This document shows, in pieces, positions 12,048 through 23,400 of a stretch of 64,000 nt of DNA (the stretch's first letter is position 1; every line of letters begins with the position of its first letter). Made by a program: the position numbers and the translations under genes. Origin of the DNA: Beta vulgaris subsp. vulgaris (lineage: Eukaryota; Streptophyta; Magnoliopsida; Caryophyllales; Amaranthaceae); assembly GCF_026745355.1 (NCBI RefSeq), contig NC_079202.1:48076787-48140786 (forward strand), read 5' to 3'. A model generated the notes under the pieces. It did not search any database, was not told the origin of the DNA, and worked only from the letters and a program-made list of their open reading frames with translations.

Positions 12048-14372
12048 TTTTTTTTTTTTTTTCTAGCCAGAAAGAAAACTAGGGAGGAACCCAGGAGATG
12101 GGCCACCCTAAAGCATCCTTACGGATGATTGTGGAAAAAGAAGGATCCAAAGAACTGAAATAATAAGTGAGGGAGGGGATAGAATGCCCATGATGGGCCA
12201 TCCAGTCAGCAGCACAGTTGGCCTCCCTAAAAACATGATGAATATCAACAATCTCAAACCTATGCAAAGCCAGTTCAGCTTCCTGAATTATATTAAAAAT
12301 GGACCAAGGAATCTTCCACACCCTTTTAATCGCTTGAATAACCGAAAGATTATCCCCTTCAATATGAATATTAGTAATGCCCATAAATAAAGCCCCCCGA
12401 ATACCTTCCCGCAAACCCCAAGCTTCAGCAACAAGAATAGAAGAGTTGTGAGGAATAGCACTGGCTCCACTAAGAAGCACCTTTCCTTCTTCATCTCTTA
12501 AAACAAAACCATAAGCCACTGAACCACTTTCCAGAACCGAACCATCAAAATTGAGCTTAGCAAAAGTAGGAGGGGGGCGAACCCAAGCAACATCCTTCCT
12601 TCTAGCTAGCCGATCAACAGCTGGTGAATCAAAGCTACAATCCCCCCTACTCTTATCCATCCCCAACTTATCCCACCTCCCAATAAATGCGATGATCATT
12701 TCCCCTACTAAGCGAGGGGTTAACGACTCTTGGCGAAAAGTAATTTGATTCCTTGCATACCAGATAAACCACCAGAAAATAGCTATATTCCGCACTTGCT
12801 GTTTGGAACAAATTACATTTATATAACACACATAATCTATAAATGAGTGAGACGAGACAGGATCGGGAAGAGAGATAGTAATACCCAACTGACTAAGCAC
12901 CCCTTGTACTTCTTGCCCAAAGGGGCAATCTAGGAACAAATGATGATCAGACTCAGCATGAAAATCACAAAAAACACACTCCATCGGAACAAACACATGG
13001 CTATACTCTAATCTTTTCTTTGTGGGTAGCCCATTCTGGCAAATCTTCCATAGGAAAAACTTAATTTTAGGGGGAATATCCGATTGCCAAATCCACCTGA
13101 AGGGAACCTTAGGAGGAGGGTGGAGTCCATACCCTTGTAATAAGGCAACTCCAGACTTAACCGAATATTCGCCATCTGCCGTTAGGGCCCAAAAAACCTT
13201 ATCAGACACCTCATTTACCGGGACAAACATCTTAGAAATGACATCAACAACCGAACCAGGGACAACTTGGGCAAACAAATTCAGATTCCACTGACCATGC
13301 TCTAGAAGAAAATGACCGACCGCGAAGTTCTCCGTGCCTTGAGCAGGCGCATGAAGAGAGGCGATAGGGAATTGAAAAGCCCAATTATCAAACCAAAAAG
13401 AGATATCTTTTCCGTTCCCTAAGGACCATCTAAGCCATTGCTTGAAAGGAGATCTCAATTGCATCAACTTTCTCCATTGCCACGAGACATTAGCCTTAAC
13501 TTGATAAGAAAATAAGCTCGCAAGTTTTAAATATTTATGTCTCACTAGCTTAACCCATAAGTTTTCAGGCATTCTAATAATCTTCCAGAGAAGTTTCATT
13601 TGAAGAGCTTAATTATTAATACGAGCTTTACGAACACCCAACCCACCATAAATTTTAGGTTGACAAACTTTATCCCACCCAATCATATTAGGAGATTTAG
13701 AGTCAGCATGCTTATTCCATAAAAAATTCCGATAAGATTTATCTAAGGAAGAAAGAATAGAGGGGGGGGGGGAGGGAGAAACTTTGCATTTGAAAGTTAG
13801 CCTTAGTGGCTAGATTAGACTGAATTAAAACTGTCCTACCAGCTTGGGAAAGAGAATTGGCCCTCCATTTTGAAAGTTGATTAGTGACCTTCTCTTGAAT
13901 CGAGCCAAACGTTGAGTTTTTAACTCGTCCACAAATAATTGGATAACCCAAATAGTTTCCTAAAGAGAGAGAATTTTCCATTTGGAGAATAGCTTGAAAT
14001 TCACTTAAAAGATCTGGAGGGGTATTAGTAGTGCAATGAAAAGCCGATTTATGAAAGTTAACTAATTGGCCGGACATCGTACAATATTTGTTTAGTATTT
14101 CTTTTATAGCCCGACAACTCTCAGGTCTAGCTTTTGCAAAAATCATGGTGTCGTCAGCAAAAGTTAGGAAAGGAATATTTACTCGAGAATGCCCCAATGT
14201 AACCCCTACTAATCTTTCTTCAGATGAGCTGGCTTGAAACAAAAGTCGGGCAAGGATTTCAGCACATAATATAAATATATAGGGCGATAGGGGATCGCCT
14301 TGTTTTATCCCCCTAGAAGGGGAGAACATCTCCCCTGGAATACCGTTAACAAGTACTGAAAAAGAAACACTT
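12048..14372 (-). mobile_element. 5'-truncated L1-type LINE inserted in copia RT
   Basis: A T-run at 12048-12062 is the poly(A) tail of a minus-strand LINE. The copia reading resumes on both sides (VYVEQPPGF on the right, ALHGLKQAP on the left). The LINE lacks its endonuclease and the first part of RT, as expected from aborted target-primed reverse transcription. No clear target-site duplication is visible. Confidence 0.85.
12079..14372 (-). pseudogene. LINE ORF2 fragment: RT, zinc-binding and RNase H domains
   Basis: The RT portion (from about 14370 down to 13740) shows SRGIKQGDPLSPYIF and the catalytic FADD at FADDTMIFAK. A zf-RVT segment follows (about 13190-12940, with CVFCDFHAESDHHLFLDCPF). 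A C-terminal plant-LINE RNase H domain (12580-12170) has NFDGS, VAEAWGL, IEGDN and ANCAADWMA supplying the D-E-D-D residues. The ORF is cut by a shift at a G-run (13758-13770) and a stop near 13610. The 506-residue C-terminal half (12079-13599) is uninterrupted. Confidence 0.87.
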
Positions 14373-15125
14373 GTTGTAGACATGATTTGGGAGATTATTA
14401 TTTTCAAAGCCTGGGGGTTGTTCAACATATACATCTTCATTTAGATAGCCATTTAGAAATGCACACTTAACATCCATTTGATATAGTTTAAATCCCATGT
14501 AAGCAGCAAATGTAATTAAAATTCTAATGGCTTCTAATCTAGCTACATGAGCAAAGGTTTCTTCATAATCTATTCCTTCTTGTTGATTATAACCTTTTAC
14601 TACAAGTCTAGCTTTGTTCCTGACAATGGTTCCATATTCATCTAGTTTGTTTCTAAACACCCACTTTAAGCCAATTACTTTTTGTTGTTTAGATGAGGGA
14701 ACTAGATGCCATACCTTGTTTCTTTCAAACTCATTTAATTCAGCTTGCATAGCAGTAATCCAATTAGAGTCAGTTAAGGCTTCTTCATGATTTCTTGGTT
14801 CCATCATTGATAGGAACGCATGAAATGCCCAAAAGTTTCTTAACTGAGATCTAGTTTGCGTACCTTTGGATATGTCGCAGATTATGAGTTCCATTGGATG
14901 TGACTTTTGTTGTCTCCAAGGTTTTGGTTGAAACTCTCTTATAGGAACATGTTGTTCCTCATGAGTTCCTTGAGTGGATGAGGAACTCTGATCAGTTGTT
15001 CCTCTGTTAGTCTCGGTGGACTCTCTTCCTTCATTTTGAGGAACAAGAACATCTTCTCCTCCTTGAGGAACTGGAACGTCATCGATGTTATTGTTTCCAA
15101 TTTCCTCGTTCCTTTCCTCTTTCAC
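14373..15125 (-). pseudogene. Copia RT N-terminal half (SIRE-like element)
   Basis: The minus strand encodes the linker after integrase and the fingers and palm start of a copia reverse transcriptase (RVT_2): [73 protein letters not shown] and [10 protein letters not shown]. The acidic residue in QMDVKCAF is present. The reading is open up to the LINE junction at 14372. The other half lies at 11114-12047. The apparent start at 15125 is only the first Met after a deletion joint and not a true start. Confidence 0.9.
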
Positions 15126-15169
15126 TTCTTCTTCTTCTTGTGAATCTGCATTTTCTCACTTGGTTGTAC

Positions 15170-15360
15170 CAACCCAATCTCATAGTCATCAACCAACCTT
15201 ACCCATGACAACTATGTTACCTTTCTTATTGTCACCAAATGTTACACTTCCACCTTCATAGGTTGTGAGTGAGAGAAACTTAGTTTTGTCTCCTGTCATG
15301 TGCTTGGAACAACCACTATCGAGATACCATGTGTTGTTCCCCCTCACTCCAACCTGCAAA
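15170..15360 (-). pseudogene. Copia protease stub at a deletion joint
   Basis: The minus strand reads WYLDSGCSKHMTGDK, the active-site block of a copia aspartic protease (DSG). After about 50 codons it passes directly into the pre-RT linker, with a stop near 15195. The rest of the protease, the GAG-pre-integrase segment and all of integrase are absent, a deletion of about 2 kb compared with a complete copia. Confidence 0.75.
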
Positions 15361-15366
15361 AATCAA

Positions 15367-17170
15367 CTAGGTGTTAGTTGTAGGAACCCCATCTTTCGTG
15401 GGTTCCTGTTCTTGACTAGGACTTGTTTTGACAATCCATTTTTTCTTACTTTTTTTCACATTCTTGCCAATCATCTGAGATTTTAGTTGACATTGATTTA
15501 TGTAATGACCTACCTTTCCACAATACATACAAAATTTATCACTAGGTAGATCAACATATTTCTTTGTCTTGCTCCTTTTCTTGTAGTTTTCAAAACCAAG
15601 ACCTTCTTTCCTTTTGGTCTGTGGTTTCTCAATCCACTTAGGAACTGCCATAATTTTACCTCTGTTCCTTGCGACAACCAGTTCCTTTTCAAGACTACAG
15701 TTCTGTTCCTTTAAAACATTTTTCTGTTTATTCAAAATTTCAATCTCAGATCTGTATCCTTTCAAAGGAGTTGATCTTGTATCAGAGGAACTCAGAACAG
15801 GGACAAACTCCTTCAAGTGTGAAATTTCTAAATTAATTAGATAATTTTCATTTTTCAAACTTTCATAACATTCTTTGATTTTCAGGTTTTTATCAAATAA
15901 ATCAAAGAATCTTGTTTCAACATCTATTCTCATTTTCTTAAGCCATTCTATGTGTTCTTTGCAAACCTTTAGGGCTTGTTCAGTTTGTTTACGTTTTTCA
16001 CATTCATCTCTACATTCAAGAATTGCATCATAAAGAAGATCATATATTTCAGGCCTAGTTTTACAATCTAAGTCTGACTCAAGACCATGTTGACTTACCT
16101 CAACCTTTTCTTCATCTTCCTTTTCATCAGTGTTTGCCATGAGGAAAAGGTTTGTTGTTTCTTCAGTTTGTTGTTCCTCTTCCTCTTCCGTCTTTGCGCA
16201 CATTTGCCTTAGAGAAAGGTGCCTTGGATTCTTTGTTCCTTTCAGCAAAGCGTTCCTTGTTCCTTTCTTTGGTTTTGTCATTTTCCCAAAGAGGACATTC
16301 CTTGATGAAGTGATCTGTACTACCACATTTATGACAAGCAGCTTTGTTAGAAAATTTCTTAGTTTTACCTTTGAAGTTTCCATTCTTCATGTTCCTATAC
16401 ATCTTTCGAAATTTTCGAACCATGAGGGCTGCTTCTTCTTCTTCTTAATCCGAATCATCTTCATCATCTGCTTTGAGAGCAATTGATTTTGATTTGGAGC
16501 TTTCGCAATATTCAGTATCAAGGTGAAGCTCATGAGTCATAAGTGACCCTGCCAGCTGTTCTAAGTTGAACTTAGTGAAGTCTTTTGTTTCTTGAAGAGC
16601 AGTGACTTTAGCCATCCATCTGTCCTTAGGAAGACACCTAAGAACCTTTCGAACCCGTTCCTCAGATGAAATAAACTTTCCAAGAGAAGATAACTCATTA
16701 ATAATGTTAGTAAAACGAGTAAACATATCTCGAATGCTTTCCCTAGATTTCATGGAGAACAGTTTATATTGATTCATAAGTAAATCAATTTTCGATCTTT
16801 TAACTTCATTAGTTCCTTCATGGGTTACTTTTAGTAAATCCCATATTTGCTTTGCGGATTTGCATCCCATGATCCTATTATGTTCATGGGGTCCAAGTCC
16901 ACAATGCAACAGTTTAATAGCCATGGCATTTACTTCCATCTTTTCAAAATCAGATTTGTCATAATCAGAGAGGGGTTCTAGAGTTACCTCATTTTTGTCA
17001 TTTGTAGTTGTGACTTCGAAATCACCAAGTTCAATGACTCTCCATACCTGATAATTTTCAGCTTTGATGAATATCTCCATGTGGTTCTTCCAGTAGTTGT
17101 AGTACTTCCCATTGAACATAGGAGGCCTTTGAGTGGAATAACCTTCCTCAAGTTTCTCGGTGGTATTCAT
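15367..17170 (-). pseudogene. Long copia gag (SIRE-like), two lesions
   Basis: Start at 17170 (MNTTEKLEEGYSTQRPPMF), 53 nt inside the primer site. The first part (17170-16445) is the UBN2-type gag core with YYNYWKNHMEIFIKAENYQ. An in-frame TAA at 16445-16447 interrupts it and the same frame goes on to 16163 with a CCHC knuckle (CHKCGSTDHFIKECP). A frameshift near 16200 leads to 16383-15367, which holds a Glu/Lys-rich coiled coil and a second knuckle (CMYCGKVGHYINQC). It ends at a stop at 15367. The protein would form the virus-like particle and bind RNA. A gag of roughly 600 residues with two knuckles is characteristic of SIRE/Maximus. Confidence 0.85.
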
Positions 17171-17222
17171 TGTTCCTTGGATCTTTTTCTCAATAGGGTT
17201 TTCCTATCTTACGTGAGTTCTT

Positions 17223-17234
17223 GCTCTGATACCA
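17223..17234 (-). promoter_or_regulatory. Primer-binding site (initiator tRNA-Met)
   Basis: The minus strand reads TGGTATCAGAGC two bases inside the 5' LTR, the standard copia primer site complementary to the 3' end of tRNA-iMet. Confidence 0.93.
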
Positions 17235-17236
17235 AT

Positions 17237-18610
17237 TGTTATTTCCCTAGGAACACTACAAGAGGGGGGTGAATTGTATGTGTAGAAATAAACGTAACTT
17301 TTTGCGGAAATTTAAACTTAAACGAATAAACAAGCTAGAGGAACACAAGGGATTTTTACGAGGAAAAACTTCTTGGGCCCAACAAGAAGAAACAACCTCG
17401 ACCACTAGGGATTTTGAACTCAATTCTTTCACTAATTAGGCCAAACAACTTTGTTACAACCTAATTCTAATCTCGAGCCACACCTTGAGTTCCTAAACTT
17501 AAGTTCCTGAGCCACTGTTCCCTTAACAGTAGCTCCTCTCAACTTCACTCGAAGTTTTCTCACTCTTACTAGCTTTACTCAAAGCTTCTCTCTTACAGAA
17601 CTTCACTCAAAGTTCCCTTACCCCAAAAACCAAAATACACTTGATCGAAATAAGCTTAGTGCAATTAGAGTAAGAAAGCAAAGAACAAATGGCTATTATG
17701 AGAGAATGAAGGCACTGACACTTAATTAGTTAAACTCACTTAATTACTTAGTTAGACACACTTTGGAACTCATTTAGACTTCAATATTTATAGTGACTAA
17801 CACATAGAACGTGGGAGTTAAAATCGAGTTCATGTTAAATCCATTAACCCATGATGTCAATTCCTTCCCCTAAGGAACACGTTCCTCATCATGTCCCATG
17901 ATCCCATGATCTCTTTTTGAACGTGGATATATTTTAGCCACAACTCCTAAAGATTAGGAGTTTCTTGAGCTTTATCTGAAAATCAGTTTAAATATCAAAA
18001 CAATTTTATTACTAAAAATGAATTTTAATCTTCAAGAAAATATTATCTTTTAAATTAAACTCTATAAAAACCGGATAAATAATTTTCTTATCTTTTTTGA
18101 AAAACAAAATCTTTTCTTGAAAAAGATTTTCTATTAAAAACTGATTTTCACTTAGGTAAAACTGATTTCCTATTATTTAGGCATGACTTACTCAATTACA
18201 TAATTGTACCGTTATTTTACTGCACGCCTAAGTCTAGTTCCTTTTATAAATCAAGTTCCTTTAACAGATTCGTTTAGTGCCACTTAGTTTGTTCCTTAGG
18301 AAGGAACAAACTCTCATTCTCAAATAAAACTGCCAATGTTCCTTACCATCCTTACTTTGTTCCTTTACAATGGAACTAGAAATTAAAACACCTTACTTTT
18401 ATTCTTCTTGATCCAATGCTTGCTCCAGTATCAACTTATAGAAACTTCTTTACTTAGCCTTTGAAATCCTCTCTTGACTTCTTCCTTGACCTAGTATTCT
18501 CTTAGTTCCTTTCATTGATACCTTAAAAATCATACACTTAAATAACTCATTAGTTCACTACTTAGTTTGCATCTTTGTTTCTTTGTCATCATCAAAACTA
18601 GGGTTCAACA
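17237..18610 (-). repeat. 5' LTR of the SIRE-like element
   Basis: Same termini as the 3' LTR (TGTTATTTCC and GGTTCAACA on the plus strand). It is 1374 bp, longer than its partner mainly through about 20 extra bases near 18055. A TATA-like TATAAATAT lies at 17784-17792 on the minus strand. Confidence 0.9.
17784..17792 (-). promoter_or_regulatory. TATA box in the 5' LTR
   Basis: TATAAATAT on the minus strand, about 550 nt upstream of the primer site. It is conserved between the two LTRs, and no other TATA-like word of equal quality was noticed. Confidence 0.5.
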
Positions 18611-18662
18611 AGTTGTATTGAATTTTTTAAAGTCTTTAAATAATTTTTTTTCCCACAAAGGC

Positions 18663-18740
18663 CAACATGAGATTGTAGAGTAGTTGGTTAGTGCATTTGC
18701 ATCTCAAATGAGAGGTCATGGGTTTGAGCCTTAATACACA
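18663..18740 (+). repeat. tRNA-like SINE head or tRNA relic
   Basis: The sequence has an A-box-like AGAGTAGTTGGTTAG and a B-box-like GGGTTTGAGCC at tRNA spacing, with a possible anticodon stem CATTT/AAATG. The loop lacks the usual T before the anticodon and no good acceptor stem forms, so it is not a working tRNA. A tRNA-derived SINE fragment is the likeliest reading. Confidence 0.4.
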
Positions 18741-18777
18741 CATATTGTTTAATAGTCTTACTTTATTGTTGGGGTAT

Positions 18778-18988
18778 TTTTTTTTTGATTAGGAAATTAA
18801 GTCAGCCCAAGGGCTAATCCCTACAAGGCTATTAGCCTGTAGGAAACACAAACACATTAGTTGGTAAGGCATGCATAGCATGCGAAGGAAATACCCCAGC
18901 ATAATGTTGGGGCCCTGGGGTAAGGATTGAACCCCTGACCACATGGGCCAAGGGGGAGCGCTCTACCCACTTAAGCTAACTCATATCT
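18778..18988 (-). mobile_element. tRNA-derived SINE with target duplications
   Basis: On the minus strand the 5' end carries pol III promoter boxes: A box TAGCTTAAGTGG and B box GGTTCAATCC. A T-run at 18778-18786 is the minus-strand poly(A) tail. It is flanked by TTTATTGTTGGGGTAT (18762-18777) and TTTATTGCTGGGGTAT (18989-19004), a 16-bp target duplication with one mismatch. The size of about 210 bp is normal for a plant SINE. Confidence 0.8.
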
Positions 18989-19004
18989 TTTATTGCTGGG
19001 GTAT

Positions 19005-19586
19005 ATGTGACAATATGACATGTTTTTGTCTTCCTTCGTAACAAAAAAACAATAGTTGCCATTCTTTTGCAACATAACAAAACAAACGCAAAAAATTTTA
19101 TTCTTTTCATTTTAGTTAAATTTTTAAGGGTGGGATTACCAATACCCTTTACTATAATTGTAAAAACCTTGTTAAACTACATAAATCTTCATTAGAAACT
19201 TAAAGATCCCAACTATGATTAAACTAATTACCACTCCCCAAGTACCCATTCATCACCCACCTACCACACTTACCATCATTTCCACTCATCACCACCACCA
19301 CCCACCTCATTTCAACTAGTTCTCGCTTATCACTATATCGTTTCCAACACTAACATCCTCGTTTCCACCATCACCTGCTCATCACCACCAATCAATTTGT
19401 CATTGTGGGACTCAATTTATGTTCGAATTTACGGGTTTGGGGCTCAATTTATTTCCGAATTTCTTGTTTTAATTTGTATGATTTGGGTCATTTGTTGTTT
19501 GTTGGTTGTTGTTATTCGTCCGTTGCTGTTGTTGTTGTTGTTCACCCGTTGCAACTTGTTGTTCGTCAGTTGCTGTTTGTGGATAT
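19005..19586. other. Flank to the left of Copia-2, no gene seen
   Basis: AT-rich sequence with a CACCACC-rich part (19225-19395) and a TTGTTG-rich part (19490-19580). The two overlapping ORFs of about 88 codons are hydrophobic and low-complexity and match nothing I know. The last five bases, GATAT, may be the left target copy for Copia-2; the right side reads AATAC. Confidence 0.4.
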
Positions 19587-19738
19587 TGTTATGTGTGATC
19601 AACGAGAGAATTGGATATATCACTCCAAGGCACGGAAATTATGCTTTCCTATTAGTTTAATTTCGCCCCTCTAGGATCAACGGGTTACCGCGAAACAACT
19701 AATGAGATACAATGGAGAGAACAATCCACTTAGATGAT
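19587..19738 (-). repeat. Copia-2 3' LTR, distal piece
   Basis: Matches 43248-43394 (TGTTATGTGTGATCAACGAG against TGTTATGTGTGATCAATGAG, and onward). It stops at the gypsy insertion and continues at 28815. The intact version at 43388-43400 reads CTTAGATGATCTTCTAAG, the empty site for the gypsy element. Confidence 0.9.
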
Positions 19739-20393
19739 TGTTATGTCCTAAAAATTTTCTAAGCTGAACCTGCAGGTTATGCATCTGTCCCAGCTAGAGA
19801 TTATCAGGTAGCAGCTACAGCAAGCAGAGATGAAGGGAGTTGAATAAATTCGGTTGAAAGAGCATTGGATACTGATCAAGACCAAGTCAAAATAAGTGAC
19901 GTTAAGCCAAAGAAATAGGAGGAAGTGGTTAGCCAGCAGAAGAAGAGATCTCCCTAGATTCTAGGAGGTGTGGCACTTTCGTAGGGAAGTTAGTTATGCA
20001 ACGTTCAAATAAGGAGTAACGTTATACAATTGTATTAGTATAAATAGAAGGGAATAACACTCTGTAAAACACAAGTCTTTACATTGCACTTACTTACATT
20101 CTTTCTCTCTTCTACATTTACAATATTCTCAAGTGTATTTAGTACAAGCTCTAAGCTGCTAGCTGCTAGCTATAAGTTGTAATCTTCTCAAATAGTGGAT
20201 TGGTGGACTCAATTCCACCCGCGGTTTTTACCCTCTTCCTGGGGTTTTCCGCATCACCATTTCTTGGTGTCTTTGTCTTTGCTTTGCATTCTCTTTTAAT
20301 TCCGTAGCTAGCATCCTTTGTTGTTTGTAGCTGCATCTCCATTAGCTGTAGATCCTCAGCTAAGTTCTGCCTGATCAGAATTTGGCATAAACA
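19739..20393 (+). repeat. 5' LTR of the Tat element
   Basis: TGTTATGTCC...GGCATAAACA, 655 bp, about 99 percent identical to 28156-28809. It contains TATA box TATAAATAG at 20039-20047. A run of AGCTGCTAGC-type words lies near 20145-20175, and AGCTA-type words recur through the element. Confidence 0.95.
20039..20047 (+). promoter_or_regulatory. TATA box of the 5' LTR (Tat element)
   Basis: TATAAATAG in U3/R context, about 350 nt before the LTR end. The identical site in the 3' LTR is at 28455-28463. Confidence 0.65.
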
Positions 20394-20396
20394 GTT

Positions 20397-20413
20397 TGGC
20401 GCCCACCGTGGGG
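20397..20413 (+). promoter_or_regulatory. Primer-binding site of the Tat element
   Basis: TGGCGCCCACCGTGGGG starts three bases after the LTR. TGGCGCC is complementary to a tRNA 3' end of the GGCGCCA type. The rest is the form often seen in Tat-like elements. I cannot fix which tRNA is used. Confidence 0.75.
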
Positions 20414-20473
20414 CTCTACAGCTAAACTCTCATCAAAATCCCAAAAAAAGAAACACTTCAACCCAACTTTGAA

Positions 20474-22010
20474 ATGGCTGACGATTCTGCTGAGGCAATG
20501 AAAGCGGCTTTGCTGAAGGCTCAAGAGGACCTTCACCGCACTCAATCTGAGGCCCAGCAGACCATTGACAGCCTCAGAAAAGAATTGGATTATGTCAAAA
20601 GTAACAAAACGCCCAAACAGCGTATCCGGAACGTAATTCCTAAGGTACTTGATCTCGAAGATTCCGAGGCCAGTGAAGGCGAAGATGGAGCAGCTAGGTC
20701 CGACGATGAAGCAGATGAAGCTGATCCCGCAGCTAAGAAAATGGCGCTCCTAGAATCTCAGAACAGGAAAATACTTCGCATGCTGACGAAGCTGCCTGGA
20801 GCACCTACCCCTGTGGCTGAAGAATCTCCTGATGGCTACGCCCAATCCCCTTCGTGGAAGAAATCGCAAGAGCCAGGATTCCCAAAAAGATCAACGTGAC
20901 CCAGCCTCACAAGCTGTATGATGGAGCTGCGGATCCCTATGACCATGTGGCTCAATATAAACAGAAGATGTGGACTCTGTCCATTCCTGAGCATCTGCTA
21001 GAAGCCACCATGTGCAAGTCCTTCGGGGCCACCCTATCTGGACCGCTTTACAATGGCTGATAAGTCTTAAGCCAGGTAGCATCCAAAATTTTGCTGCTTT
21101 AATTAACAAGTTTTATATGCAGTTTGCAAGCAGCAGAGTCCTAGAGAAGCACACCGGCGACTTGTACCGCATCACCCAAAGCCAATGAAGCTGTGAGGCA
21201 GTACCTGGATCGATTCAACAAGGAAATGATCTCTGTCAAGAACCTGGATGTTCCCACAGCTATCGAAGCATTCAGGAGAGGACTAACCTATAAATCTAGA
21301 TTGTATTATGAATTGACCAGGTACCCATGTGGCACATTCGAAGAGGTCAGGGCCAGAGCTATGGCTGAGATACGTGTCGAGGAGGACGAGCGTCCAGGTA
21401 CGTGAGCGAGCCTAGCTACGATCGGAAATCCCAGAACCAGAAGAAGACTGATTGGCGCCATCAGCCATATCAGAAGCGCGAAAGTAATAACGTAGCCAGC
21501 AAGGCCACAGGTAAATCATCTAACAACGATTACCCTTCCATTGCTTCCTACTGTTTTAACGTGGATGCAGGAGGCGTAGTAAACGCACTAGAAAAGCTGG
21601 GAACCACAGTTAGGTGGCCTCGCAAAAGCGACAGACCAGACAGCGAGAAGGACACCACCAAGTGGTGTAGCTACCATGGCGACCATGGCCATCGAACAGA
21701 AGAATGCAATGCTCTCAAAAAGGAGGTGGCATGGCTGCTCAAGAAGGGCTATCTCGAGCACTTGATGGGGAAGAAGGGGCAGCAAGAAGATAAAGCTGGC
21801 CCCAGCCAGCAACAGCCTCATCCGCCACCTGAGCCCCTGCACGATAAGGTAATCAATTCTATCTCTGGAGGTTCAGAAATATGTGGACTAACATACTCTG
21901 CAGCCAAGAGATTTGCTCGAGAAGGTTCCAAAACTGCACCTAGCCCGCTGAGGAGTGCTGAAGAGAAAAAGCTCAGAAGCATGACCATCAGCTTCGACGA
22001 AGAAGATGGA
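20474..22010 (+). pseudogene. gag of the Tat element, frame-broken
   Basis: The start at 20474 (MADDSAEAMKAALLKAQEDL) is the first ATG after the primer site. An N-terminal coiled coil with an acidic linker (to 20790) is followed by the retrotransposon gag domain in shifted frames: 20854-21060 (KLYDGAADPYDHVAQYK), 21193-21405 (YLDRFNKEMISVKNLD) and 21402 onward. A CCHC-like zinc knuckle of the Tat type (WCSYHGDHGHRTEEC) is at about 21660-21705. Frame changes lie near 20880, 21050-21190 and 21400. The protein would package element RNA. Confidence 0.85.
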
Positions 22011-23400
22011 GATGAGGAAGCTGATAATCATGACGGCCTCGTCGTATCTCTCACCGTCAGCAATTGCCTCATGAAGCGAGTCTTGATAGACAATGGCAGC
22101 TCAGCTAATATCATTTTCAAAAGTGCTCTAGAAAGCATGGGGCTGCAGGAAGCTGATATCCTCAGGAAAGCAACCGTTCTGTTCGGGTTCAATGGCGAGC
22201 CAGCTACAACGCTCGGGGAAATCGTATTGCCCACTTATGCAAAAGGAGTCAACCTCCAAACCAGGTTCAATGTGGTAGATTGTCCCTCAGCATACAACAT
22301 CATAATGGGGACACCATGGATCCACAAAATGCGAGCTGTACCTTCAACCTATCACCAGACTATTAAGTTCCCTACCAAGTGGGGAGTACAAGAAATCAGG
22401 GGCGATCGCAAGCTGGCTAGGGAATGCTATAGCATATCTCTAAAAGCAAAAAAGGAATCTATCTAGCAATTACAGCAAGGTCCAGCGCCAGCCAAGCCAA
22501 CAGATCAAGATGTAGATGAAGTGGCGTTGGACCCAGCAAAGCCAGAGCAGACCGTGCAGATTGGGGCATCCCTGCCAGCTGAGGAGAAGCAGCGGATTAT
22601 TGAATTCTTAAAGAAAAATGTAAGCTGTTTTGCGTGGAGCCATGAAGATATGGTAGGCATTGAGCCTGACATCATCACCCATAAGCTAAACGTCGATCCA
22701 ACTCAAAGCCCGTGAAGCAGAAAAGAAGGAAGTTTGCTCCAGAAAGAAATATGATAGTCAACGAGGAGGTGGACAAGCTACTCAAAGCTGGCAAAATCCG
22801 AGAAGTCAAATATCCCGACTGGCTAGCTAACGTGGTGGTTGTTGGAAAGAAAAATGGCAAATGGCGGGTGTGCATCGATTTTACAGATCTCAATAAGGCA
22901 TGCCCCAAAGATCCATTCCCGCTGCCACATATTGATGCATTGTGGACGCTACAGCTGGCCATGAAAGGCTAACGTTCCTAGATGCGTACTCAGGTTACAA
23001 TCAGATACTAATGGATCCTGCAGACCAAGAAAAGACCGCCTTCATGACTGAAAGAGGCATCTATTGTTACAAGGTAATGCCCTTTGGGCTAAAAAATGCG
23101 GGTGCCACCACCAGCGGCTAGTCAACAAGATGTTCGAGAAGCAGCTGGGGGACACGATGGAAGTCTATATAGATGACATGCTGGTCAAAACAAAGAAAGC
23201 AGAGGATCATGTGGACCACCTGCAAGGAAACCTTTGAAGTCTTAAAGAAGTATGGGATGAAGCTCAATCCTAGCAAGTGTTCCTTCGGTGTCCCAGCAGG
23301 CAAGTTTTTGGGCTACATAGTCACCCAGCGAGGAATAGAAGCCAATCCCAGCCAAGTGCAAGCACTAATCAACATCAGTCACCGCGAAACCTGAAAGAGG
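22011..23400 (+). pseudogene. pol part 1 of the Tat element: protease and reverse transcriptase
   Basis: The aspartic protease block is VLIDNGSSANIIF at about 22080-22120; the active-site triplet is DNG rather than the more usual DTG. A TAG at 22464-22466 interrupts the frame and coding resumes at once. The RT runs from about 22610 (CFAWSHEDMVGI) through WRVCIDFTDLNKACPKD, FLDAYSGYNQI and MPFGLKNAG to the catalytic YIDDM at about 23168, ending with KCSFGVPAGKFLGYIV. Single-base shifts are evident near 22710, 22970, 23115, 23210 and 23390. All catalytic motifs can still be read, though in different frames. Confidence 0.9.

Larger units (their letters stand above)
6715..18610 (-). mobile_element. 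SIRE/Maximus-like Ty1/copia retrotransposon, defective
   Basis: Two long LTRs (6715-8060 and 17237-18610) flank a minus-strand interior in the order primer site, gag, protease stub, RT, RNase H, env-like region, polypurine tract. The flanking pentamers are ATTTG (6710-6714) and AGTTG (18611-18615), a target duplication with one mismatch. A very long gag with a coiled coil and two zinc knuckles, plus an extra reading region after RNase H, points to the SIRE/Maximus lineage. The integrase is missing by internal deletion, and a LINE has inserted in RT. By eye the LTRs differ by a few percent, plus an indel of about 20 bp. Confidence 0.88.

Noticed and set aside
18663..18740. Possible tRNA gene
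   Set aside because: A- and B-box words are present, but there is no acceptor stem and the anticodon loop is atypical. Kept only as a SINE or tRNA relic.
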